Below, one piece after another: positions 1 through 6,969 of a DNA stretch of 10,143 nt (position 1 is the first letter of the stretch; each line of letters starts with the position of its first letter). The position numbers and the translations under genes are program-made. The notes below the pieces were generated by a model. The model had not been told where the DNA came from and did no database searches. It saw nothing but the letters and a program-made list of their open reading frames with translations. The stretch comes from Flavonifractor avistercoris (GTDB lineage Bacteria > Bacillota > Clostridia > Oscillospirales > Oscillospiraceae). The stretch is taken from positions 1 to 10,143 of the forward strand of contig DWXT01000187.1 of NCBI GenBank assembly GCA_019119085.1. Reading direction: 5' to 3'.

Positions 1-43
1 GCGGTACGCTACCCCTCCACGGGGCGCATACCGCCTTTTCTTG
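1..43 (+). terminator. Probable Rho-independent terminator of a gene lying before the window
   Basis: The outer arms GCGGTA (1-6) and TACCGC (29-34) pair. Inside them a GC pair and CCCC/GGGG pair around a small loop, with one mismatch and a small bulge. A T-rich stretch (CTTTTCTTG) follows, so the direction is plus and the gene served would lie left of the window. The stem is imperfect. Between here and 104 there is also a small CAGCC/GGCTG hairpin (49-62) and no gene that I can support. Confidence 0.45.
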
Positions 44-104
44 TTATCCAGCCCTCCGGCTGTATCGGTTGAGCAAAAGTCAGCGTGGGATTGATGTGGT
101 ATCT

Positions 105-242
105 TTATCTAAGTGAACCCCCGGTCTCCCACTTGGACACCGAGGCCTTGGACACCCCCAGCCAGGCCGCCAGGGCGTCCTGGGTGATTCCCCGCTGCCG
201 CCGGTGGGCCAGCAGAATCTTGCCGATGGTCAGTTCCTTCAT
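105..242 (-). pseudogene. Truncated XRE-family HTH transcriptional regulator (45 codons)
   Basis: The minus strand reads MKELTIGKILLAHRRQRGIT, then a helix-turn-helix segment around QDALAAWLGVSKASVSKWET, then GGSLR and a TAA stop. This is the start of a Cro/CI-type HTH domain (about residues 6-41), ending just after the WETG motif that closes the recognition region. Relatives usually continue with a PD-containing helix and often a long C-terminal region; both are missing here. The ATG at 242 is preceded by GGAAGGAGG about 8 bases upstream, and a plausible promoter lies behind it, so the 5' end looks intact and the 3' end lost. The sequence after WETG does not resemble the family, which suggests a deletion, insertion or rearrangement breakpoint near position 118. 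A functional micro-regulator is possible but less likely, because the fifth helix of the fold is absent. Confidence 0.7.
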
Positions 243-265
243 GTTGGGTTTCCTCCTTCCCTTTT

Positions 266-295
266 AGGATAGGGCAGGGACATAGCCGGGGTCAA
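266..295 (-). promoter_or_regulatory. Candidate sigma-A promoter for the truncated XRE gene
   Basis: On the minus strand TTGACC (290-295) is followed after 18 bases by TATCCT (266-271), about 17 bases ahead of the Shine-Dalgarno motif's far end. The -35 matches consensus at five of six positions and the -10 at four. Transcription would start near 259 and give a very short leader. Found by eye only. Confidence 0.4.
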
Positions 296-322
296 GGGAG
301 GGAAAGGAAACCTTTGGGGAAA

Positions 323-343
323 AAGTTGCCCATCAGGCAACTT
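323..343. repeat. Perfect inverted repeat between the divergent regulator genes
   Basis: AAGTTGCC (323-330) and GGCAACTT (336-343) are perfect 8-base arms around CATCA. The site lies between the XRE promoter and the -35 of the divergent dual-HTH regulator. The sub-motif GCAAC occurs again at 355-359, overlapping that -35. On the minus strand the hairpin is followed by five T residues, so it could act as a weak terminator of antisense transcripts. Its place between divergent promoters fits an operator equally well. Confidence 0.55.
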
Positions 344-352
344 CCCTGCCCC

Positions 353-381
353 TTGCAACCATGCGCGTACGCGCATATAAT
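353..381 (+). promoter_or_regulatory. Sigma-A-type promoter of the dual-HTH regulator gene
   Basis: TTGCAA (353-358) and a perfect TATAAT (376-381) are separated by exactly 17 bases. This gives a start near 388 and a leader of about 30 bases to the ATG at 418. The -35 matches at four of six positions, the -10 at all six. The spacer is almost wholly occupied by a perfect palindrome. Confidence 0.7.
361..376. promoter_or_regulatory. Perfect 16-bp palindrome in the promoter spacer (candidate operator)
   Basis: ATGCGCGTACGCGCAT is identical to its own reverse complement. It starts two bases after the -35 and its last base is the first base of the -10. A protein bound here would block or reshape the promoter. 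Candidate binders are the regulator encoded just downstream (autoregulation) or the XRE protein encoded divergently. This is inference from position only. Confidence 0.6.
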
Positions 382-417
382 AAAAAGGCGAAAAATCAAG
401 GACCAGGAGGGCCAGAC

Positions 418-1617
418 ATGGACTACCTTACCGTGCGGGAAACCGCCGAAACATGGAACCTCTCGCTTCGGACGGTGCAGCAGCTCTGCGCCCAAGGCCG
501 CATCCCCGGGGCCAAAAAGTTTGGGAAATTCTGGGCTATCCCCGCCGGGGCGGCCAAGCCCCAGGTCTCCCAGCAGGACCAGCTGCTGGCGGAGGGGCCG
601 TCTGTCCCTGGAGGACAGCTGGACGCTGCCAACCTGATGCCCCTGATGAACACCCCCTTTCTCCCGGGGCAGTGCCGGGCGGCGGTGGAGGCCATGGCCC
701 CCGGCCCCCGGCGGGACATCGCCCTGGCCGAGTACCACTACTTCACCGGCCACCCCGAAGAGGCCGCCCAGGAGGCCCAGCCCTACCTGGACAGCGACGA
801 CGTGGGGGCCCGGCTGTCCGCCTGCCTGGTCTATGCCTATGCCAACCTCTCCATCGGGGAGATCCGCCGGGCCAAGTTCGCCCTGGGGGAGCTGAGCACC
901 TCCCTGGCCGCCGCAGGGGAGAGATCCCCCCAGTTCCAGGCGGCCTCGGCCTTTGTGGCAGCGGCGGGGGCGGTGCTCCTCCACCTCCCCCTGCCGGAGG
1001 GGCTGCCGGATACCCAGGACTTCCTCCCCCTTCTGCCCCAGGGGCTGCGGGCCTTCGCCCTGTATATCCAGGCCCACTACCTCTACCTGAAAGGGGAGTA
1101 CGGCCCCAGTGCCGGCTTGGTGGAGGGGGCGCTGTCCATGGGGGCGGCGGCCTACCCCATCCCCGCCCTCTACCTCCACCTGGTGGCGGTGATGGATTAC
1201 ATGAGCCTGAAGCAGACCCAGAAGGCCAGAGCCCACCTCCTGGCCGCCTGGGCCCTGGCCCAGCCCGACGACCTCATCGAGGGCTTCGGGGAGCACCACG
1301 GCCTGCTGGGGGGCATGCTGGAGGCCGAGATCAAACCCGCCTGGCCGGAGGATTTCAAGCGGGTCATCGCCATCACCTACCGCTTTTCCGCCGGGTGGCG
1401 AAAAGTCCACAACCCAGAGACAGGTCACGACGTGGCCGATGACCTCACCACCACGGAGTTCGCCGTCTCCATGCTGGCCGCCCGGGGGTGGACCAACCAG
1501 GAGATCGCCGCCCACCTCCGCATCTCCCCCAACACGGTGAAGCGGTACCTCTCCGCCGCCATGGAGAAGCTCCACATCTCCCACCGGCAGGATCTGAAGC
1601 AGTTCATGCTGCGGTAA
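418..1617 (+). CDS. Transcriptional regulator with N-terminal MerR/excisionase-like HTH and C-terminal LuxR HTH
   Basis: The protein has 399 residues. Residues 1-45 (MDYLTVRETAETWNLSLRTV onward, then a basic stretch with KKFGKFW) resemble the small winged HTH found in MerR and excisionase proteins. Residues 70-330 are Ala/Leu/Tyr-rich and helical, with TPR-like pairing (such as AEYHYFTGHPEEAAQEA), recalling the sensory helical repeats of MalT-like LuxR proteins. Residues 343-399 form a LuxR/GerE HTH (WTNQEIAAHLRISPNTVKRY). No ATP-binding motif is visible. The ATG at 418 is chosen because AGGAGG (405-410) lies 7 bases upstream; an in-frame ATG at 361 falls inside the promoter palindrome and has no ribosome site. 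The gene is cytoplasmic and monocistronic, with its own promoter and terminator. It precedes a large surface-protein gene on the same strand, a possible but unproven target. Domain calls are confident; the ligand and regulon are unknown. Confidence 0.88.
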   Translation: MDYLTVRETAETWNLSLRTVQQLCAQGRIPGAKKFGKFWAIPAGAAKPQVSQQDQLLAEGPSVPGGQLDAANLMPLMNTPFLPGQCRAAVEAMAPGPRRDIALAEYHYFTGHPEEAAQEAQPYLDSDDVGARLSACLVYAYANLSIGEIRRAKFALGELSTSLAAAGERSPQFQAASAFVAAAGAVLLHLPLPEGLPDTQDFLPLLPQGLRAFALYIQAHYLYLKGEYGPSAGLVEGALSMGAAAYPIPALYLHLVAVMDYMSLKQTQKARAHLLAAWALAQPDDLIEGFGEHHGLLGGMLEAEIKPAWPEDFKRVIAITYRFSAGWRKVHNPETGHDVADDLTTTEFAVSMLAARGWTNQEIAAHLRISPNTVKRYLSAAMEKLHISHRQDLKQFMLR

Positions 1618-1632
1618 CTTCTCCGGTTTCTC

Positions 1633-1674
1633 GCCATGCCCGCAGGTTTGCCCCTGCGGGCATGGCCCATTTTT
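1633..1674 (+). terminator. Rho-independent terminator of the dual-HTH regulator gene
   Basis: GCCATGCCCGCAG (1633-1645) and CTGCGGGCATGGC (1654-1666) form a perfect 13-bp stem with an 8-base loop. TTTTT (1670-1674) follows three bases later. It begins 16 bases after the regulator's stop codon and separates it from the surface-protein gene. Confidence 0.9.
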
Positions 1675-1831
1675 CCCCCGGAAACGGGTGATGGCAAAAT
1701 CCTTGTTTTGTGGTAGGGTAACAGTGCGGGACGCTGCCCCCTGGACAGGGGGGATGGAAGGTCGCCCGCCCTGCGCCGGCCGGTCCAAAGGACGCGGCAA
1801 GGGGAACCACCACAAAAGGAGGAATGAGACT
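1675..1831 (+). other. Structured leader of the SLH surface-protein gene
   Basis: This 157-base stretch lies between the upstream terminator and the surface-protein start. It holds two small hairpins: CCCCCT/AGGGGG around GGAC (1737-1752), and GCCGGTCC/GGAC-CGGC with one bulged base around AAA (1779-1798). AGGAGG sits at 1817-1822. I could not find a convincing -35/-10 pair, though the gene should have a promoter here because a strong terminator precedes it. No known riboswitch class was recognised. Confidence 0.35.
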
Positions 1832-4800
1832 ATGAGAAAGAGGATCCTTTCCACGCTGCTGGCCTTGTGCCTGGCCCTGTCCCTGCTCCCGGCGAGCGCG
1901 CTGGCGGCGGGGGGAGGGGAGGCTGGGAGCCCCTCTGAAGACTCCACGAGTAGTGCCACCATCTCCGTGAGCGGCGTGGAGCTCATGGGCAGCGAGGGTA
2001 CCCCCGCCTACGCCACCACAGACGAGGACGGCGCCGTTATAACAGAAGGCGCTTCCGAAGATAATTACAACATCATGTGGGATGGCGCCACCCTGACCCT
2101 GCAGAATGCCAAGATTACAGATAAAAGTATGCCAGAAGAGGAGCTCAATGACCACTTCATCATCAGAAGTGATGGCGATCTGACAATCAAGCTGGTCGGC
2201 GCGAATACCGTCACCGGGCCTGACGATGCTAACGGCAGTATAGGAATCTCTGCCGGTGGCAGCCTCACCATAGACGGCGAAGGCTCGCTGGATGTCTCCG
2301 GCGGCTACGATAAGACTGACTCCGGCAGCTATGGTATCAGTACTTATTCCGGGAATATCACCATCAACGGCGGCAGCATCACCACCAGCGGCGGGGATAG
2401 TAGCGGCAAAAACTGCGGCATTCATGCCGAGAGCGGCAGCGTCACCATCAACAGTGGCACGGTCACGGCCAATGGCACTCCAACCAGCAGCGACGCTGGA
2501 AGCTATGGTATCTACGCCGGAACCAGCGTCACCGTCACCGGCGGCTCAGTCACCGTCACCGGCGGCTCAAGTGAATCCGGAAATGACATTTATAGTAGAA
2601 ACAGCTATGGCGTCTACGCTAGAACCAGCGTCAGCGTCAGCGGCGGCATCGTCAAGGCAACCGGCGGCACGGTTAATATGGAAAACAGCAGCAGTTACGG
2701 TATCTGCGCCGGAACCAGCGTCAGCGTTACCGGTGGCTCTGTCACCGCCACCGGCGGCACCGTCACCGTCAACGGCAATAGCTACGGCATTAGCGGCGGC
2801 ACCAACATCTCCGGCGGCGAAGTTACGGCGGAGGGAAGGACTGCGGCAATAAACGGGGCCACCGTAGCAGCCCCAGTGAGCGGCCAGCAGATCGCGGTGA
2901 CAGCCGGTGCTGATGCGGACAAAGCAACGGCAATCGACGACTCGCCGTTTACCAGCGAGACCACAATCACCGACCTCGTCTCCGACGCCCAATACTTCCA
3001 CAGCGTGGCCGGGGAGATACCGCCTTCTATCACCGAAGTCACCGTTACCCCGGCTACGGCCACCCTCCAGCCGGGCAGCACCCGGCAGTTTACCGCCACG
3101 GTCAGCGGTACGGGCAATTACAACCATACTGTGACCTGGAGTGTGAGCGGAAATCATAGCACCGGCACCTCCATCACCGACGACGGCCTGCTCACCGTGG
3201 GTTCGGACGAGACCGCTGACACCACTCTGACCGTCACCGCCACCGCCACTGGCGATGGCGCCAAGATCGGCACGGCCACCGTCACCGTCACGGCCCCTGA
3301 CCCTGACCCTGATGACTCCGAAGCCAATATCTGGGTGGGCGGCGTGAGGCTCACGGGCACCGCGGGCACGCCCGCCTACGCCACCACGAACGACAGCGGC
3401 GCCGTCACGACAGACAGCGCTGACGAGGACAACTACAACATCAAATGGGACGGCGCCACCCTGACCCTCAAGGGCGCGATCATCACCGCTGGTCACCAGT
3501 TTACATACCAGACTGTATGGGATTACAGCATAAGCGGGAGCGCCGCCATCTACTACGAGGGCGGCAGCGACATCAACATAGCGCTGGAGGGCGACAACAC
3601 CGTCACCGGGCCGAGCACCGAAACGGGCAGCGAAACAGCCGGTGGCAGCTACGGGATCTTTGCCTGGGCCCCATTACCCAACTCCCCTGATGATCTCATT
3701 GACCTCACCATCTCCGGCGACGGCACGCTGGAGGTCGCCGGCGGCGCGGCGTATCCTGGTGAAAGGAGTTGCGGCATCTATGCCGATCAGCTTGTTATCG
3801 ACAGCGGCACCGTTCAAGCCGCCGGCGGCCCGGTCCAAGAAAAACAAATAGATGAAAACACTTCTGGGGTTGGCGAAAGTTATGGCATATACACCCTTGG
3901 CGGCGTTACCATCAACGATGGGACGGTGACCGCCGCCGGGGGCAAACGCGAAACAGGTACTTCTACGTCCAGTTACGGCATCCAAGCCTATGGCCCCATC
4001 ACCATCAACGGCGGCACAGTTACGGCCCGTGGAAGCACTTTGGCCTTGGATATCTATTCCGGTGACGGTTTCTTTGTCCAGGTCAACCCGCCGGAGAACA
4101 AAGCCATTGCGGTGACAAGCAGCAATTCCATAGATGGGAATAATGCGGAGGCGATTGACGGCTCGCCATTTAATAATGATACTAACATTACAGAATATAT
4201 CAAGGATTACACTAGATACATCCACAGCGAAGTGAGGGATCTTTCAAGCCCCGACCCAAACCCACCCACCAACCATGAAATCTACGTGGGCGGCGTGGGG
4301 CTCACGGGCACCGCGGGCATGCCCGCCTATGCCACCACGAACGACAGCGGCACCGTTACGACACAGGATGCTTCCGCAGATAATTACAACATCAAGTGGG
4401 ACGGCGAGACGCTGACCCTCAACAACGCGGCCATCACCCAGGGCGCGTTGGGGGGCGCCGCCATCTGGTACTACCGGGACAGCGACCTCAACATAGCGCT
4501 GGTGGGAACCAACACCGTCACCGGCCCCAGTGGCAGTGGGAGCGGAGCAAGCTATGGCATTTTTGCCTATGGCCCCACCGAGCTTATCGACCTCACCATC
4601 TCCGGCGACGGCAGCCTGACCGTCACCGGCGGCGGTACGGTATCGGGGAGCTTCGGTATCTGCACGGACAACCTCATTGTCCAGAGCGGCACCGTGAACG
4701 CCACCGGCGGAGATGGCGCAGAAGACAGCTATGGCATCTATGCATACAACGACGTCACCATCACCAACGGCGACGTCACTGCGACAAGCGGCGACAGCGC

Positions 4801-6859
4801 AGACTATAGTTGCGGGATCTATGCTGACTATGGCAATATTGACGTTTCCGGCGGTACGGTTATCGCCCAGGGCGGCGACAGCGGAGACAACAGCGATGGC
4901 ATCTGTGTCTCCAAGGATGGCATCACCATCTCCGGCGGTGAGGTCACTACCACCGGCGGCGATACCGAAGGCAGAAGCTGCGGAATCGATGCCGATAGCA
5001 TTACCATCAACGGCGGTGTATTCACTGCCACCGGCAAAACTGGCACCGAAGGGAGTTATGGCATCTACACCGGTGCCCTCGCCATCACTGGCGGCACCAT
5101 CACCGCCACCGGCAACACCAGCGGCGTCTATGGCAGTTCTAAGGACTGCAAGGTCACCATCGCCCCCCAGACGGACCAGCAGATCGCGGTACTGCTGGGG
5201 GAGAGCGAAACAGCGGCGGCAGACATCGAGGGTTCCCCGTTTGCTTCGGAAATGGAGATCACCGGCCTGGTCAATAACACCGGGAAATACTTCCACAGCG
5301 AAGTGGTGGGCATCACGCCCCCGGAACCGGAGGAATTTACCATCACCTTTGACGCCGCCGGCGGCACCACCCCTGCCTCCCAGACCACGGTGGACGGCAA
5401 GCTGACCAGCCTGCCCACCTCCACCCGGGACGGGTATGACTTCCTGGGCTGGTACACGGCAGGCGGCGACCGGGTGACCACCGGCACCGTCTTTACCGCG
5501 GACACCACCCTGTACGCCCGCTGGGCGGAACAGGCCGGCCCCGGGGACGATGACAAACCGCCTTACATCCCGCCCCAGCCCACCGGCCCCAACACCGGCA
5601 ACAGCGAGGGCTGGGATGACATTCAGGAGGAGATCGGTCAGGCCCAGCCTGGGGACACCATCACCATCGACATGAACGGAGAGACGGAAGTCCCCGCCGA
5701 GATGTTTGAGGAAGTGGCGGGCAAGGACGTCACGGTGGAGCTGGACCTGGGCGGCGGCATCACCTGGACGGTGAACGGCCAGGACGTACCCACGGATACC
5801 AGCCTGTCCGACTTGGATCTGGGCGTGGACCTGGGCACCAACGGGATTTCTGCGGATGTCATCAACACCGTCACCGGGGCGTACGGCACGGTGCAGATGA
5901 CCCTGGCCCATGACGGCGCCTTTGGCTTTACCCTTACCCTCACCGCCCCCCTGGGCCGGGAGAACGCCGGGTACTGGGCCAACCTCTACCACTACGACGA
6001 GGAGGCGGAAGCGCTGACCTTTGAGACCAGCGCCCAGATCGCCGACGACGGCTCCGTCGCCCTGCGGATGAGCCATGCCAGCCAATACGCCATCGTCATC
6101 GACGACAAGAACCATGGGGAAAACGCCGGCCAACCCACCCTCAACACCCAGGACCACGACGCCTACCTGCTGGGCTACGAGGACGGCACCGTGCGCCCCG
6201 AGGGCAGCATCACCCGGGCCGAGGTGGCCACCATCTTCTTCCGTCTCCTCACCGACGAGAGCCGGGACAAGTTCTGGAGCCAGACCAACGACTACACGGA
6301 TGTGCCTGCCGACGCCTGGTACAACAACGCCGTCTCCACCCTCAGCAACGCCGGCATCCTGGACGGCTACGAGGACGGCACCTTCCGGCCCGATGGGAAC
6401 ATTACGAGAGCGGAGTTCGCCACCATTACGGCGCGCTTCTTGGAGGCCAGCTATGACGGCGGAAACCGCTTCCCCGACATTGACGGCCACTGGGCGGCGG
6501 AGTACATCAACGAGGCCGCCAATGCCGGCATTGTGGATGGGTATGAGGACGGCACCTTCCGTCCGCAGCAGAACATCACCCGGGCCGAGGCGGTGACCAT
6601 GGTCAACCGGACCGTGGACCGCCACCCCGACGCGGACCACCTGCTGGACAACATGGTCACCTGGCCGGACAACCCGGAGTCCGCCTGGTACTATGCCCAG
6701 ATCCAGGAGGCCACCAACGCCCACGCCTACACCATGCACACCGACCAGGAGGACGCCCCCTACGAGATCTGGACGGAGCTCCTCCCCAACCGGGACTGGT
6801 CTGCCTTGGAACAGGCGTGGTCCGATGCCCACGCCGGCGGGGAAAACGCCACGGCGTGA
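1832..6859 (+). CDS. Very large secreted S-layer-associated protein with triplicated beta-helix-like modules and three SLH domains
   Basis: The protein has 1675 residues. MRKRILSTLLALCLALSLLP begins a signal peptide that probably cleaves after ALA near residue 25. Three homologous modules follow (about 44-396, 498-806 and 815-1166). Each opens with a VGGVxLTGTAGTPAYATT-like motif and NYNIxWDGxTLTL, contains Gly/Ser/Thr-rich strands (SYGIYA...VTVTGG) that suggest a right-handed beta-helix, and closes with SPF...YFHS. They resemble the carbohydrate-binding-like domains of clostridial surface proteins. One Ig-like Big_2-type domain (397-490) sits between modules 1 and 2. An InlB/Listeria-Bacteroides repeat occupies 1167-1232 (GYDFLGWYTAGG). 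A spacer domain (1233-1440) precedes three SLH domains (about 1442-1486, 1487-1540, 1546-1595) with ITRAE motifs that should bind pyruvylated wall polymer. The ATG at 1832 has AGGAGG 9 bases upstream; the frame stays open to 1688 without a ribosome site. The likely role is adhesion or glycan binding; no catalytic motif was seen. Confidence 0.9.
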   Translation: MRKRILSTLLALCLALSLLPASALAAGGGEAGSPSEDSTSSATISVSGVELMGSEGTPAYATTDEDGAVITEGASEDNYNIMWDGATLTLQNAKITDKSMPEEELNDHFIIRSDGDLTIKLVGANTVTGPDDANGSIGISAGGSLTIDGEGSLDVSGGYDKTDSGSYGISTYSGNITINGGSITTSGGDSSGKNCGIHAESGSVTINSGTVTANGTPTSSDAGSYGIYAGTSVTVTGGSVTVTGGSSESGNDIYSRNSYGVYARTSVSVSGGIVKATGGTVNMENSSSYGICAGTSVSVTGGSVTATGGTVTVNGNSYGISGGTNISGGEVTAEGRTAAINGATVAAPVSGQQIAVTAGADADKATAIDDSPFTSETTITDLVSDAQYFHSVAGEIPPSITEVTVTPATATLQPGSTRQFTATVSGTGNYNHTVTWSVSGNHSTGTSITDDGLLTVGSDETADTTLTVTATATGDGAKIGTATVTVTAPDPDPDDSEANIWVGGVRLTGTAGTPAYATTNDSGAVTTDSADEDNYNIKWDGATLTLKGAIITAGHQFTYQTVWDYSISGSAAIYYEGGSDINIALEGDNTVTGPSTETGSETAGGSYGIFAWAPLPNSPDDLIDLTISGDGTLEVAGGAAYPGERSCGIYADQLVIDSGTVQAAGGPVQEKQIDENTSGVGESYGIYTLGGVTINDGTVTAAGGKRETGTSTSSYGIQAYGPITINGGTVTARGSTLALDIYSGDGFFVQVNPPENKAIAVTSSNSIDGNNAEAIDGSPFNNDTNITEYIKDYTRYIHSEVRDLSSPDPNPPTNHEIYVGGVGLTGTAGMPAYATTNDSGTVTTQDASADNYNIKWDGETLTLNNAAITQGALGGAAIWYYRDSDLNIALVGTNTVTGPSGSGSGASYGIFAYGPTELIDLTISGDGSLTVTGGGTVSGSFGICTDNLIVQSGTVNATGGDGAEDSYGIYAYNDVTITNGDVTATSGDSADYSCGIYADYGNIDVSGGTVIAQGGDSGDNSDGICVSKDGITISGGEVTTTGGDTEGRSCGIDADSITINGGVFTATGKTGTEGSYGIYTGALAITGGTITATGNTSGVYGSSKDCKVTIAPQTDQQIAVLLGESETAAADIEGSPFASEMEITGLVNNTGKYFHSEVVGITPPEPEEFTITFDAAGGTTPASQTTVDGKLTSLPTSTRDGYDFLGWYTAGGDRVTTGTVFTADTTLYARWAEQAGPGDDDKPPYIPPQPTGPNTGNSEGWDDIQEEIGQAQPGDTITIDMNGETEVPAEMFEEVAGKDVTVELDLGGGITWTVNGQDVPTDTSLSDLDLGVDLGTNGISADVINTVTGAYGTVQMTLAHDGAFGFTLTLTAPLGRENAGYWANLYHYDEEAEALTFETSAQIADDGSVALRMSHASQYAIVIDDKNHGENAGQPTLNTQDHDAYLLGYEDGTVRPEGSITRAEVATIFFRLLTDESRDKFWSQTNDYTDVPADAWYNNAVSTLSNAGILDGYEDGTFRPDGNITRAEFATITARFLEASYDGGNRFPDIDGHWAAEYINEAANAGIVDGYEDGTFRPQQNITRAEAVTMVNRTVDRHPDADHLLDNMVTWPDNPESAWYYAQIQEATNAHAYTMHTDQEDAPYEIWTELLPNRDWSALEQAWSDAHAGGENATA
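1961..3019 (+). repeat. Surface-protein module 1 (residues 44-396)
   Basis: This is the first of three homologous modules inside the SLH protein. It opens with ISVSGVELMGSEGTPAYATT and closes with DDSPF...YFHSVAGEI. It is the most divergent at its 5' end and carries the densest run of SYGIxA...SVTVTGG strands, with a period of roughly 30-34 residues (for example starting near nucleotides 2501, 2603 and 2693). Confidence 0.75.
2528..2569 (+). repeat. Perfect 21-bp tandem duplication inside module 1
   Basis: The unit GTCACCGTCACCGGCGGCTC plus a final A occurs twice without a mismatch (2528-2548 and 2549-2569). It encodes VTVTGGS twice. The unit length is a multiple of three, so gain or loss by slippage would keep the frame and lengthen or shorten the beta-helix-like region. 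Confidence 0.85.
3323..4249 (+). repeat. Surface-protein module 2 (residues 498-806)
   Basis: This module opens with ANIWVGGVRLTGTAGTPAYA and closes with DGSPF...YIHSEV. Its first 75 or so bases differ from module 3 at only about five positions, which points to a comparatively recent duplication or gene conversion. It is shorter than modules 1 and 3 and has fewer beta-strand repeats. Confidence 0.75.
4274..5329 (+). repeat. Surface-protein module 3 (residues 815-1166)
   Basis: This module opens with HEIYVGGVGLTGTAGMPAYA and closes with EGSPF...YFHSEV. Its 5' part is nearly identical at DNA level to module 2. The following segment at 4370-4394 (GCTTCCGCAGATAATTACAA onward) matches module 1 (2051-2075) at all but one base and matches module 2 much less well. 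Confidence 0.75.
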
Positions 6860-6916
6860 GCCGAGAGGAAGGCGAGTGCCCCCCGCCCCCTGGGGCCTAC
6901 GACACCTCCCAACGAG

Positions 6917-6956
6917 AAAAACTGCCGCAGAACCTGTGGTTCCGCGGCAGTTTTTT
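6917..6956. terminator. Bidirectional Rho-independent terminator between convergent genes
   Basis: AAAAACTGCCGC (6917-6928) pairs perfectly with GCGGCAGTTTTT (6944-6955). Inside, GAACC/GGTTC pairs around TGT after one mismatch. T runs follow the stem on both strands. It ends the SLH gene on the plus strand, and the flavoprotein/DUF4405 operon, which stops at 6970, on the minus strand. Confidence 0.92.
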
Positions 6957-6969
6957 CGTGGGGGTGGGG

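Noticed and set aside
361..417. Upstream in-frame ATG at 361 as start of the dual-HTH regulator
   Set aside because: It lies inside the promoter palindrome upstream of the -10, has no ribosome site, and the added residues are not part of the HTH domain.
1725..1800. Possible cyclic-di-GMP (GEMM) riboswitch, because GGGACGC occurs at 1728-1734
   Set aside because: The adjoining conserved AAAGCC, the GAAA-type tetraloop and the second paired helix are missing. The match is a chance heptamer.
1688..1831. Upstream in-frame extension of the SLH protein to 1688
   Set aside because: It would place 48 basic, low-hydrophobicity residues before a classic signal peptide, and only the ATG at 1832 has AGGAGG at proper spacing.
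292..1986. Long minus-strand open frame (564 codons) opposite the dual-HTH regulator
   Set aside because: Its translation is low-complexity Gly/Pro/Val/Leu/Arg sequence with no domain. It is an antisense shadow created by high GC at third codon positions of the real gene at 418-1617.
2300..5150. CRISPR-like regular repeats
   Set aside because: The repeats are degenerate, lie in an open reading frame and encode Gly/Ser/Thr beta-strand motifs. No identical repeat with unique spacers and no cas genes are present.
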